A stretch of 8,868 bases of DNA from Microcaldota archaeon (GTDB lineage Archaea; Micrarchaeota; Micrarchaeia; Norongarragalinales; WALN01): positions 1-8,868 of the forward strand of contig WALN01000013.1 of assembly GCA_015522865.1 (NCBI GenBank), given 5' to 3'. The first letter of the stretch is position 1. Each line of letters starts with the position of its first letter. The translations under genes and the position numbers were made by a program. Below the pieces are notes generated by a model. It saw only the letters and a list, made by a program, of their open reading frames with translations. It ran no database searches and was not told the DNA's origin. This document shows, piece after piece, positions 1 through 6,313 of the stretch.

Positions 1-2
1 AT

Positions 3-845
3 TGCAGCTCTGTGTTGATTGAGGAGATAAATAAAGTAAATGAAGAACTGAAAAAAGCTTCTGGAGAAGACGCAGAAACTCATTTAGAGAACGCAGAGAA
101 ACTTATGGAGCTAAAGGGATGGACAAAATATATAAAAGGGAAGGTAAAAGAAATGGAAAAATGCGGGATTGATACAAATGAAATTTATGGAGAAATTGAA
201 ACCAAGGAGCTGCTCAAAGCGGAGAAAGAGCTGAGGGAATTGGAAAACAAATGCAAGGAAAAAAGAAAAAATGAAGAAAGTGAAGAAGAAAACAAAAGAG
301 AAATTATGGAAACATACAAACAGATAAAAGAAAAACTAAGCAAAGACTTTCAACTATATGAAAATATTTTCTACCTGCCCGGCACTCAGAGAATTTCCAA
401 AAAACCTGCGGAAATGAGCAGATGTGAAAATGCGATAAAGGAGTGCAAAAAAATATTTAGCAAGATGGGGAAAATTGAGGAGAGAATGCTCAACAAAGAG
501 CAAATAAAATACTCTGTAAATTATTTGCAAAGCCAGATAAATAAATTAGAAGAAAAAAGGAAAGTAATAGAGGAAAATATTAAAAATTTCGAAAAAAAAG
601 CTGAAAAGGAATTAGAACTCGCAACAATAAAGGGGAAAAATATAGATGATGCGAAAGGAGAGTACAAAAAAGGGCACGCTTTAACCGCATATTTACTGGC
701 AGAAAAGGCGCCTCTCGAAGTAAACAAAAGCGGGCAGGAGGGAGATATAGGAAATAAGCTTTGGGTGGGCATTTTGGGCGTAATTGTTTTAATAGGGTTT
801 CTTGTAATTTTCCTTAAGGGAGAGAAAAATGTTCAATTTCCATAG
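3..845 (+). CDS. Coiled-coil protein with C-terminal transmembrane anchor (5' partial)
   Basis: I do not recognise the family. The reading frame is open to the window edge, so the true start probably lies outside. A GTG at 12 is the first possible start inside, but only 11 nt precede it and they hold no ribosome binding site. About 280 residues are visible. They are overwhelmingly charged and helical (Glu/Lys-rich), with long coiled-coil stretches around residues 60-110 and 160-215, counting from the GTG. A less charged segment near 115-130 contains YLPG. A single hydrophobic helix (about 250-268) lies near the C-terminus and is followed by only nine residues. The bulk is therefore a long helical rod tethered to the membrane at its C-terminal end. 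Which side of the membrane it faces is unknown, because any signal peptide would be upstream. The last 17 nt overlap the next gene, which suggests translational coupling. Confidence is high that this is a gene and low for any function. Confidence 0.8.
   Translation, partial: CSSVLIEEINKVNEELKKASGEDAETHLENAEKLMELKGWTKYIKGKVKEMEKCGIDTNEIYGEIETKELLKAEKELRELENKCKEKRKNEESEEENKREIMETYKQIKEKLSKDFQLYENIFYLPGTQRISKKPAEMSRCENAIKECKKIFSKMGKIEERMLNKEQIKYSVNYLQSQINKLEEKRKVIEENIKNFEKKAEKELELATIKGKNIDDAKGEYKKGHALTAYLLAEKAPLEVNKSGQEGDIGNKLWVGILGVIVLIGFLVIFLKGEKNVQFP
819..822 (+). promoter_or_regulatory. Shine-Dalgarno site for the CYTH-like gene
   Basis: GGAG lies six nt before the ATG at 829, inside the last codons of the upstream coiled-coil gene. 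It supports this ATG as the start and supports translational coupling of the two overlapping genes. Confidence 0.6.
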
Positions 846-1455
846 GAAAAAAAAGCACGTTCTAAAGTGGGAAATTCCAGAAAAAAGAGTATTGGTGCCG
901 GTAAAAAACATAGAAAAATATTTAGTAGAAATAAAAAAGAAGAGAGCAAAATTTGTAAGCGGTGGCGAGTTTTTAGATGATATTTATGCGAAAGAATACG
1001 GGGATGGAATTCTTGCCTATTTTATAATAAGGACGAACAAGAAGACCGAAGAGGAAAAAATTTACTTTGATGGGTATATGCTAAGGGAGGAGAAATACAA
1101 GGTAAATAGCGATGTGGAGCTGACCTCGATAATGAGCGAGGACATTGAAAAAATGGGATATAAGGAAATATTCCAGAGAGAGATTGAAGAGTGGGTGTTT
1201 CAAAAGGGATTTATAAAAGTAAGTTTTTTCAAAATTGTAGATTTGGGGAATTTCATAGAGTTCGCCCTGCCAGCAACGAAGGTTGAAGAAACGAGAGAGC
1301 TCCATGAGAAGATGCTAAAAACGCTGTTAAAGAGCTTGAAAATAAGTGAAAAGGAAACGATCCCAACAGACGCCATTACCTTCCACTATTTTGCAATTCT
1401 GCAACAGCAGACAGGCCAAAATAAAAAAAGAGGCAAAAAGCATTCTCTATTCTAG
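829..1455 (+). CDS. Divergent CYTH-like domain protein
   Basis: This 208-residue protein appears to be a remote member of the CYTH (CyaB/thiamine-triphosphatase) superfamily, whose members bind metal ions and triphosphorylated substrates in a beta-barrel tunnel. The pattern runs through the whole domain: a V-x-V-K-N strand then helix (about 21-42), a DDIYA strand (50-54, where CYTH proteins have DTYFD), a YFIIR strand (64-68), an REEKYKV strand (86-92), a helix ending in a hydrophobic GYKEIFQRE strand (110-118), and the characteristic DLGNFIEFAL strand (138-147) followed by a helix. The N-terminal ExExK signature appears degraded: by my alignment only E18 remains, and the second Glu and the Lys are replaced by Arg20 and Leu22. 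A catalytic role is therefore doubtful. The last 30 residues are a basic tail. The start is supported by GGAG at 819-822, and the gene overlaps the upstream membrane-anchored coiled-coil gene by 17 nt. The family call is by eye only. Confidence 0.6.
   Translation: MFNFHRKKKHVLKWEIPEKRVLVPVKNIEKYLVEIKKKRAKFVSGGEFLDDIYAKEYGDGILAYFIIRTNKKTEEEKIYFDGYMLREEKYKVNSDVELTSIMSEDIEKMGYKEIFQREIEEWVFQKGFIKVSFFKIVDLGNFIEFALPATKVEETRELHEKMLKTLLKSLKISEKETIPTDAITFHYFAILQQQTGQNKKRGKKHSLF
1418..1439 (-). terminator. Minus-strand U tracts after the dephospho-CoA kinase gene
   Basis: Read on the minus strand, two T runs (1435-1439 and 1418-1429, the second interrupted once) begin about 27 nt past the kinase stop codon. 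Archaeal RNA polymerase terminates at U tracts, helped by FttA. These tracts lie inside the convergent CYTH-like gene, where they encode part of its Lys-rich tail on the other strand. No hairpin is apparent. Confidence 0.4.
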
Positions 1456-1465
1456 GGATTGGAAA

Positions 1466-2158
1466 TTATTTTGTTTTAAACAATCTAAATAGCTTCTTCG
1501 CCTTTTTTTTATTAGTATAAGAAACTTTGACCAAAACTGCACGATTCTTAAATGGCATTCCATACAAAACAAAACTGTTAATAGGAGCATAAATAACTGC
1601 AAGCAGTGCTGCCAGATCTTCTTCCCCCTTCACTAAAACCTTAACTGGCTTTGCGGGCTTTCCTCTTTTTATAAACTGCATATTTTTTTCCAGCTCGTTT
1701 GATATAGTAGAAGGAGGGTTGCGGACTATAATTTGCCTGCTTCTGAACTTCGCAATCACACTTCTTATCGCGCCTTTTACTCTACGCCTTTTATTTTTTA
1801 AATCATAAATTATTACATCTGGAGAAATTCTACTGGAAATTAGCTGAAAAGCGACGAAATCACCTACTGCGATGATAAATTCCTGGCGATGCTGAAATAA
1901 AAATTGAATTAGCTCTTTGTTTGTGAATAGCTTACCGAAGGGAAACCTTAACTTTTTTTTGAGATAGGATGGAAGAATTTTAATCTTCTTCCCCTTCATC
2001 TTCGTCCCAATCCTCTTCTTCCTCTTCGTCCCAATCCTCTTCTTCCTCTTGCATACAATCTCGCTCCTTCGCTTTTTTCTGAGAGTTTTTATTGAATTTA
2101 AACCTTTCGCATAAGATTTAAAAAGGAACTCAAAACGCTTTTGCATCTCTTTTAACAT
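1466..2158 (-). CDS. GTP-dependent dephospho-CoA kinase (DUF359 family)
   Basis: Archaeal enzyme that phosphorylates the 3'-hydroxyl of dephospho-CoA with GTP, the last step of CoA synthesis; it is unrelated to bacterial CoaE. Family motifs appear in order, in 230-residue numbering: FGKLF (74-78), AVGD (97-100), SPDVIIYDLKNKR (112-124), NPPSTIS (147-153), VKGEEDL (176-182) and APINSFVLYGMP (191-202). The usual YGQP-G-G segment is altered to YGMPFKNRA. The core of about 177 residues beginning at Met54 matches the family's usual length. Ahead of it sits a 53-residue, strongly basic extension containing the octapeptide KRKKRIGT twice in tandem. An alternative start at 1999 (Met54) would remove it. 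I keep the long form because a TATA-like box at 2183-2190 places transcription start almost exactly at the ATG at 2158. The gene is last in the minus-strand run, 47 nt after the Fap7-like gene. The product call is firm and the start is not. Confidence 0.85.
   Translation of the reverse strand: MLKEMQKRFEFLFKSYAKGLNSIKTLRKKRRSEIVCKRKKRIGTKRKKRIGTKMKGKKIKILPSYLKKKLRFPFGKLFTNKELIQFLFQHRQEFIIAVGDFVAFQLISSRISPDVIIYDLKNKRRRVKGAIRSVIAKFRSRQIIVRNPPSTISNELEKNMQFIKRGKPAKPVKVLVKGEEDLAALLAVIYAPINSFVLYGMPFKNRAVLVKVSYTNKKKAKKLFRLFKTK
2001..2048 (-). repeat. Perfect 24-bp tandem repeat, two copies
   Basis: Positions 2001-2024 and 2025-2048 are identical and adjacent. They lie in the N-terminal extension of the dephospho-CoA kinase gene and encode residues 37-52 as two copies of KRKKRIGT. 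The flanks resemble the unit for a few more bases on each side. The unit is a multiple of three, so copy-number change would keep the frame. Each copy contains an AGAGG motif on the minus strand, just upstream of the alternative Met54 start. Confidence 0.9.
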
Positions 2159-2182
2159 ATAACAACTGAATATTTCAAAGCT

Positions 2183-2190
2183 TTTTAATA
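2183..2190 (-). promoter_or_regulatory. TATA-like box for the dephospho-CoA kinase gene, leaderless
   Basis: Read on the minus strand, TATTAAAA is preceded by CGAAG, a plausible BRE. A start site about 26 nt downstream falls near 2160, at or next to the ATG at 2158, implying a leaderless mRNA. No ribosome binding site precedes that ATG, which agrees. A second AT-rich candidate (CTTTTAAAT) lies about 20 nt further upstream at the end of the preceding gene. Confidence 0.45.
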
Positions 2191-2205
2191 CTTCGAGAGC
2201 ACGAT

Positions 2206-2748
2206 TTAAAAGCTAAGCCATCTGAAAAATGTATTATTTTTCAAATAAGAAGAATAATTTACAACATCCCTCTTCTTTTCCTCGATATATTTTAAAACTT
2301 CCTCAGGCGTTTTGAATTTAGTATTGTCTATCTCAACAATTGGTGTGTTTTTGTAGTTCTGCTCAGTTCTGAATATACAATAGTCCACTATTTCTGATGT
2401 AACATTTTCCTTTATTTTAAACTCTGGGTAGTTCCTGCTTTTCATCCTTCTAATCAACTCTTTTGGATCAGTTCTTAAAACAACAACTACATCAGATGGA
2501 ATTTCAAATTCACAAAGCAGATGCCCTTCTGCAATCCATGTTTTTTTCTGTGATGTAATCCCAATTAGAAAATCTCTGAGCTCTTTCTCCTTAACTATTA
2601 AAGAACCGTATTTGTCCTTACCTTCCCAAAATTTATTTTTTTCGACTATATTATTTGCATCTATCACTTCGCAGTTTAGATATTCTCCAAGCTTTTGGGA
2701 GAGCGTTGTTTTGCCGGTTGCGGGCGTGCCTGTGATAACAATTCTCAT
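2206..2748 (-). CDS. fap7: Fap7/AK6-type adenylate kinase-like NTPase
   Basis: Small P-loop NMP kinase of the archaeal/eukaryotic AK6 (Fap7, hCINAP) family. In the family it acts in late small-subunit ribosome maturation with ribosomal protein uS11 and has adenylate kinase/ATPase activity. The 180 residues show a Walker A GTPATGKTT (7-15), an AEGH motif (74-77) at the position of the family's D-x-H Walker B region, a DVVVVLRTDP strand-loop (86-95), and the LID-like RRMKSRNYPEFKIKENV region (100-116). PIVEIDNT (136-143) and a helix follow. The length is typical, with a roughly 20-residue aromatic tail. The ATG at 2748 is preceded by AGGT six nt upstream. The gene starts 32 nt after fttA on the same strand, so co-transcription is likely. 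Classical archaeal adenylate kinase (AdkA) is unlikely because of the GTPATGKTT loop and EGH motif. Confidence 0.88.
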   Translation of the reverse strand: MRIVITGTPATGKTTLSQKLGEYLNCEVIDANNIVEKNKFWEGKDKYGSLIVKEKELRDFLIGITSQKKTWIAEGHLLCEFEIPSDVVVVLRTDPKELIRRMKSRNYPEFKIKENVTSEIVDYCIFRTEQNYKNTPIVEIDNTKFKTPEEVLKYIEEKKRDVVNYSSYLKNNTFFRWLSF

Positions 2749-2780
2749 TTAATTACCTAACAAATCTCATCAAATTGTTT

Positions 2781-4670
2781 TTAGCAGATTCTGAAAGAAT
2801 CTAAAAGCATCGGCACCCTAGTTTCAACCCTCAAGATTTTATTGATAGTTCTTGCAAACTCCTCGCATTTCTTCTCTTCACCGTGCAAAGTGTAAACTTT
2901 TTTTGGCTTTGGCCTTAGGGAGCGAACAAACGAAATTAACTCTGGATTATCGCAATGGCCCGAAAACCCTTCTACAGTTAGTACTTCCATCTCTACTTTA
3001 ACAGTATCTAATTTGTTCTGTGAGTTTAGTAATGGAACCTCTCTTTCTCCGCGTTGTAGTTTACGCGCAAGTGAAGTCGGAGCAGTATAACCAACAAAAA
3101 TTAAGGTGTTGTTTTTGTCTGGAGCAAGCATCCTGAGAATTTCCAGAGAAGGGCCACCTTCAAGCATACCTGAAGGAGCCAATATAACGCAGGGCTCATC
3201 CCCTTCTACTATTTCTTTCCTCTCTGTTGGATTGGTAATATGCTTAAAAATTGGTCTGTCAAATGGAGAATCATTAGTTAAAATTCTTCTTTTCAGATCT
3301 CTTTTCAAATATTCTGGGTAAACTGTGTGAATTGAACTTGCTTCCTTCGACATTCCATCAAGATATACTTTCAGCTCATTCTCATTAAAATAATGCTCCA
3401 AAACAAGCATTATTTCCTGAGCTCTCCCAACTGCAAAAACAGGTATCAATACTTTGCCCTTCCTTTCAATAGTCTTCCTTATAGCATCAACTAAATTCTT
3501 TTCGCACTGCTCTCTTGGAGGAAAGACATCCTTTCTGCTGCCATATGTGCTTTCAATTATCAAGGTTTCGAGGCGCGGAAAATGAGTAACCGCAGAATCG
3601 AATAACTCCATCTTACCATATTTTATGTCGCCCGTGTAAACTAAATTGTGCTTTCCTTCTCCTATATGAAGGTGGGTTATGCTGCTGCCCAATATATGCC
3701 CTGCATTGTAGAAAGTAAAGCGGATATCTGAGGTAAGGTCTGTTACTTCTCCATATTCCCGCGTTATTACGTGGATAAGTTCTTTTTTAATATCCCTTTC
3801 TCCGTAAGGGGCTCCGTTCCCCTCTATATTTAAAACCCTTATAGCATCCTCCTGCAGCATAACCATCAAATCGCGTGTTGGAGGGGTTGCATAAACAGGT
3901 CCCTCGTAGCCATACTTAAATAAATATGGGATAAACCCAGAATGGTCTAAATGCGCGTGACTTACAACAACAGCATCTATCTGGTCAAGCGACATCTTGA
4001 GGGAGTTAAGAAGTGGGTATGCTTTGGAGTTGTTTGCGGAAGTATTTATTCCGCAGTCCAGCAAAACATTGCTTGAAGGCGTCTGAAGAAGAACGCAGCT
4101 TCTTCCAACTTCCCTGAATCCGCCGAGCGCGGTAACTTTAACCCACTCGCATTTTTCAGGCGGCTTCAGTAGTTTTTTGCCCAAAGAAAGGAGAAATTTC
4201 TTCCTCTCAGCAGCATTTTTAAGCAGAGCTCCTCTGATTGCTGTTTCTATTTCTGAAGGAGTTGTGGGCACTCTCAAAATTTTTGGTGACCAGCCTGTTT
4301 CTAAAAAGATTGTTTTGAGGATTATGCCCCTCTTTCCAATAGCCAGACCGGGTTTTTCTGCTTCTATTACAACTTCATTAAACTCTGGGGAAAAATTAAT
4401 GCTTTTAACACCTGCTTCTGGGGGGATATAGGATGCAATCAGCTTTTTAGACTCCTCGGGAGATTTTAAAATAGATGGGTCGCTCCTCACAGAAACCTTC
4501 CTTCTTACCGCACTTGCCAGGCGGCTAATAAGGCCTTCGTGTTCATAAAATGCTCTCGGGTTCTCTAAATACACCACTATTTGCGGCCCTTCGGCCTCAA
4601 TTTTAGTGAGTGCGCATTCTTCAGGCAACAGTTCTTGTAGTTTAGCTTCTGCTTCCTTAAGTTCTTTCAA
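2781..4670 (-). CDS. fttA: Transcription termination factor FttA / aCPSF1 (KH, MBL, beta-CASP ribonuclease)
   Basis: Archaeal homologue of the CPSF73 cleavage factor. It acts on nascent RNA emerging from RNA polymerase, promoting 3'-end formation and factor-dependent termination. The 629 residues have the full family architecture: two N-terminal KH-like domains (about 1-70 and 71-150, the second with the loop IGKRG at 111-115), then the metallo-beta-lactamase domain and beta-CASP insertion. Metal ligands are intact: HAHLDH (238-243), AGH (H325), YTGD (D348), and beta-CASP motifs IIES (E373), FSGHCD (H572) and LHGE (H596). The length is normal. The start is TTG at 4670. It is preceded on the minus strand by GTGAT, matching the anti-SD, three nt before the codon, and the resulting N-terminus fits the family. 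The 138-nt gap to psmB suggests its own promoter; the Fap7-like gene follows after 32 nt. Confidence 0.95.
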   Translation of the reverse strand: MKELKEAEAKLQELLPEECALTKIEAEGPQIVVYLENPRAFYEHEGLISRLASAVRRKVSVRSDPSILKSPEESKKLIASYIPPEAGVKSINFSPEFNEVVIEAEKPGLAIGKRGIILKTIFLETGWSPKILRVPTTPSEIETAIRGALLKNAAERKKFLLSLGKKLLKPPEKCEWVKVTALGGFREVGRSCVLLQTPSSNVLLDCGINTSANNSKAYPLLNSLKMSLDQIDAVVVSHAHLDHSGFIPYLFKYGYEGPVYATPPTRDLMVMLQEDAIRVLNIEGNGAPYGERDIKKELIHVITREYGEVTDLTSDIRFTFYNAGHILGSSITHLHIGEGKHNLVYTGDIKYGKMELFDSAVTHFPRLETLIIESTYGSRKDVFPPREQCEKNLVDAIRKTIERKGKVLIPVFAVGRAQEIMLVLEHYFNENELKVYLDGMSKEASSIHTVYPEYLKRDLKRRILTNDSPFDRPIFKHITNPTERKEIVEGDEPCVILAPSGMLEGGPSLEILRMLAPDKNNTLIFVGYTAPTSLARKLQRGEREVPLLNSQNKLDTVKVEMEVLTVEGFSGHCDNPELISFVRSLRPKPKKVYTLHGEEKKCEEFARTINKILRVETRVPMLLDSFRIC

Positions 4671-4714
4671 TATATCACACTCTAATTTAGTTTTTTATGA
4701 ATTGCTTACTAGTA

Positions 4715-4723
4715 ATTATTTAT
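4715..4723 (-). promoter_or_regulatory. Possible TATA box for fttA
   Basis: ATAAATAAT on the minus strand, about 45 nt upstream of the TTG start, would give a leader of roughly 23 nt carrying the GTGAT ribosome binding site. A competing candidate (CATAAAAAA near 4691-4699) would give an almost leaderless mRNA and would make the binding site pointless, so the first is preferred. The rest of the 138-nt gap (4671-4808) holds only an 11-codon open frame at 4755-4790 and no clear RNA structure. Confidence 0.35.
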
Positions 4724-4808
4724 TCAATCTAACACATGCTAAAACCAATACTTACTAATCTCTCTTTAATACTAATTCATCTTCAGGCATATTTTACGAA
4801 GGTTGAGC

Positions 4809-5423
4809 TTACAGAAAATTCTTTACTTCCTCTGGGGTGTAGCGCTTTGACTCAGTCGGAGTAATACAAACAACATCTATCCCTTCTCCGGTATAAACAT
4901 CTCTTTTCATTGCTGTGCTAACTGCTTTTACCGCAAGTGAAATCGCATCCTTTTTGTTCATATCTTTTTTGTAAAACTCGTCCAAAATACCAAACGCAAC
5001 AATTGAACCAGAACCTGTTGAAGTATATTTCTCCTTGGTTACGCCACCAAAAGCATCGATATTATACATTTCTGGTGTTTTGTCGCTTATGCCGCCAATT
5101 AAAATTTGGACAAAATATGGGAAGTATTTATTGGACTGCAGTATATTTGCAAGCAGATTGGAAGCAGCAGAAGCAGAAGCTTCCCTTCCTTTTGAGTATT
5201 TATAGAGCTCCAATTCCGCCCTCATTAATTTAGCAAGTGTCTGCCCATCGCCTGCAGCTCCCGCCATAGTTAAGCCGATTTTATCAGATATAAGAAATAT
5301 CTTATCAACTTCTTTTGCGGCAATTAAACTGCCCATTACTGCTCTTTTGTCTGCCGCGAGAATTACTCCATCTGCAAAAGTTAAACCAACAGTAGTGGTT
5401 CCCTTTAAAACTTTAGTTTCCAT
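4809..5423 (-). CDS. psmB: Proteasome subunit beta
   Basis: Catalytic subunit of the archaeal 20S proteasome, forming the two inner heptameric rings and degrading unfolded or tagged proteins fed in by PAN or Cdc48-type ATPases. It is made as a precursor: the eight-residue propeptide METKVLKG is followed by TTT, so autocleavage at Gly8-Thr9 would expose the nucleophile Thr9. The other active-site residues are in place: Asp25 and Lys41 (mature D17 and K33), the GSGS loop (137-140) and RDVYTG (174-179), whose Asp175 corresponds to D166. The family's usual Ser three residues later is Thr178 here. At 204 residues it has the standard length with an unusually short but not abnormal propeptide. A good TATA box sits upstream, so it is probably its own transcription unit. 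No alpha-subunit gene is in the window. Confidence 0.96.
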   Translation of the reverse strand: METKVLKGTTTVGLTFADGVILAADKRAVMGSLIAAKEVDKIFLISDKIGLTMAGAAGDGQTLAKLMRAELELYKYSKGREASASAASNLLANILQSNKYFPYFVQILIGGISDKTPEMYNIDAFGGVTKEKYTSTGSGSIVAFGILDEFYKKDMNKKDAISLAVKAVSTAMKRDVYTGEGIDVVCITPTESKRYTPEEVKNFL

Positions 5424-5465
5424 AGTAGTCCCATATAATTATGTATTAATTTCAACGCAAAAGTA

Positions 5466-5473
5466 TTTATATA
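5466..5473 (-). promoter_or_regulatory. TATA box for psmB
   Basis: TATATAAA on the minus strand, within a longer AT run, is close to the archaeal consensus. A start about 26 nt downstream (near 5443) gives a leader of about 20 nt before the ATG at 5423. The box follows directly after the poly-U terminator of the FKBP gene, marking a transcript boundary. Confidence 0.6.
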
Positions 5474-5484
5474 TATTTGCATGG

Positions 5485-5497
5485 AAAAATTAAAAAA
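5485..5497 (-). terminator. Poly-U terminator after the FKBP gene
   Basis: On the minus strand, T6 and T5 runs separated by two A's lie about 21-33 nt past the FKBP stop codon. This is a typical archaeal U-rich termination signal with no obvious hairpin, and it sits just ahead of the psmB promoter. Confidence 0.55.
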
Positions 5498-5518
5498 GGC
5501 AAAGGCTTAAAATCAAAC

Positions 5519-6280
5519 CTATTTGCCTTCCTGCGCTTTTCCTTCCTCATCTCCTGTGCTCTTTTCTTTCCCGCTCTCTACCTCAGTACTTTGCTCTTCT
5601 TTTTCACTCTTCTTCCCATTTTTTGTATACTCTTCCTTAATAATCAATTTTTGGATGTCGGTTGACGAAAGCGCTCTGGAGACAAACTGCGTTTTTGAGA
5701 TAAAGTACTGGGCATTTTTTGGCGTTGTGGATGGGACGCTCACAACTGCCTCTTTTTTGTCCTTTTCGTACTTCACATCTTTGACTCCCAATGAATATTC
5801 TGCAAGTTTTTTTATTTTCTCTTCTGGCTCTGTTATTATTTTCACCAATTTAGTTTTATATAAAATATCCTTGCCTGCAAGCAGCGAGTTAAAATCAACT
5901 CTTACTCTCCCGCCATTGACTGTCTGAATTCTTGCAGGCTTTCCATCAATTTCAACAACCGCTCCCGGCACTGGGTTGATATCTTGCTTTCTAAATTGCG
6001 AAAGTGAAACTAACTTTACAAGCGAAGGGTCTCTGTTTCCAAATGCCTTCTCCGGAGGGACAGTAAATTCCTTTTCTTCGCCTTCTTTCATACTAACTAC
6101 TGCCTCTTCAAGCCCCTTGATGAGCATATTTTTACCAATTATTGCAAGCATTGGCTCATATTTCGCCTCCTTTCGAAAAATGTTTGCTTTTTTTGCCTCT
6201 TCCAAATTAGTTGTGTCAAAAACATTTCCATCAACTTTTGCTGTATAATCTATCAGCACTACGTCTCCGTCTTTTACCAT
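5519..6280 (-). CDS. FKBP-type peptidyl-prolyl isomerase, long archaeal type
   Basis: Cytoplasmic prolyl cis-trans isomerase and probable folding chaperone. No signal peptide is present. Residues from the chosen start: FKBP core with VLIDYTAKV (8-16), GNVFDTT (18-24) and IIGKNMLIKGLEEAVVSMKEGE (47-68); the PPEKAFG flap (75-81); the SlyD/FKBP26-like insert-in-flap domain (about 82-135); the closing strand at AGKDILYKTKLVKI (135-148); an archaeal C-terminal domain (about 150-218); and a 35-residue Glu/Lys/Ser-rich tail likely to be disordered. I start at 6280 rather than at the ATG at 6298. A perfect AGGTGAT (6284-6290) lies three nt before 6280, and a TATA-like box at 6314-6321 puts transcription start near 6291, downstream of the 6298 codon. 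The longer version would add MLKGDF. It follows a membrane-protein gene by about 50 nt but has its own promoter and terminator. Confidence 0.92.
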   Translation of the reverse strand: MVKDGDVVLIDYTAKVDGNVFDTTNLEEAKKANIFRKEAKYEPMLAIIGKNMLIKGLEEAVVSMKEGEEKEFTVPPEKAFGNRDPSLVKLVSLSQFRKQDINPVPGAVVEIDGKPARIQTVNGGRVRVDFNSLLAGKDILYKTKLVKIITEPEEKIKKLAEYSLGVKDVKYEKDKKEAVVSVPSTTPKNAQYFISKTQFVSRALSSTDIQKLIIKEEYTKNGKKSEKEEQSTEVESGKEKSTGDEEGKAQEGK

Positions 6281-6283
6281 AAA

Positions 6284-6290
6284 ATCACCT
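6284..6290 (-). promoter_or_regulatory. Strong Shine-Dalgarno site deciding the FKBP start
   Basis: AGGTGAT, a seven-base match to the archaeal 16S 3' end, precedes the ATG at 6280 by three T's. It lies inside the six-codon stretch that an upstream ATG at 6298 would have to translate. Confidence 0.7.
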
Positions 6291-6313
6291 TTTAACATAA
6301 ATTCACATTACAC

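Noticed and set aside
12..14. GTG as the true start of the coiled-coil gene
   Set aside because: The frame stays open to the window edge and there is no ribosome binding site in the 11 preceding bases. The gene is more likely truncated by the window.
2001..2048. CRISPR-like or mobile-element origin for the 24-bp repeat
   Set aside because: There are only two directly abutting copies without spacers, inside a coding frame. This is a simple tandem duplication.
4177..4431. Open frame on the plus strand opposite fttA, and a second one at 3106-3321
   Set aside because: Both lie within the conserved fttA coding region on the other strand and lack promoter or ribosome binding signals.
4755..4790. 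An 11-codon gene between psmB and fttA
   Set aside because: It is too short to support as a gene, and no ribosome binding site is visible. It is mentioned only as a possible leader element.
4937..5233. Open frame on the plus strand opposite psmB (98 codons)
   Set aside because: It is antisense to a proteasome gene with all catalytic residues intact, and the product has no recognisable features.
5523..5927. Open frame on the plus strand opposite the FKBP gene (134 codons)
   Set aside because: It is antisense to a well-supported FKBP. Its Ser/Phe-rich product is the usual mirror of Glu/Lys-rich coding sequence, and no start signals support it.
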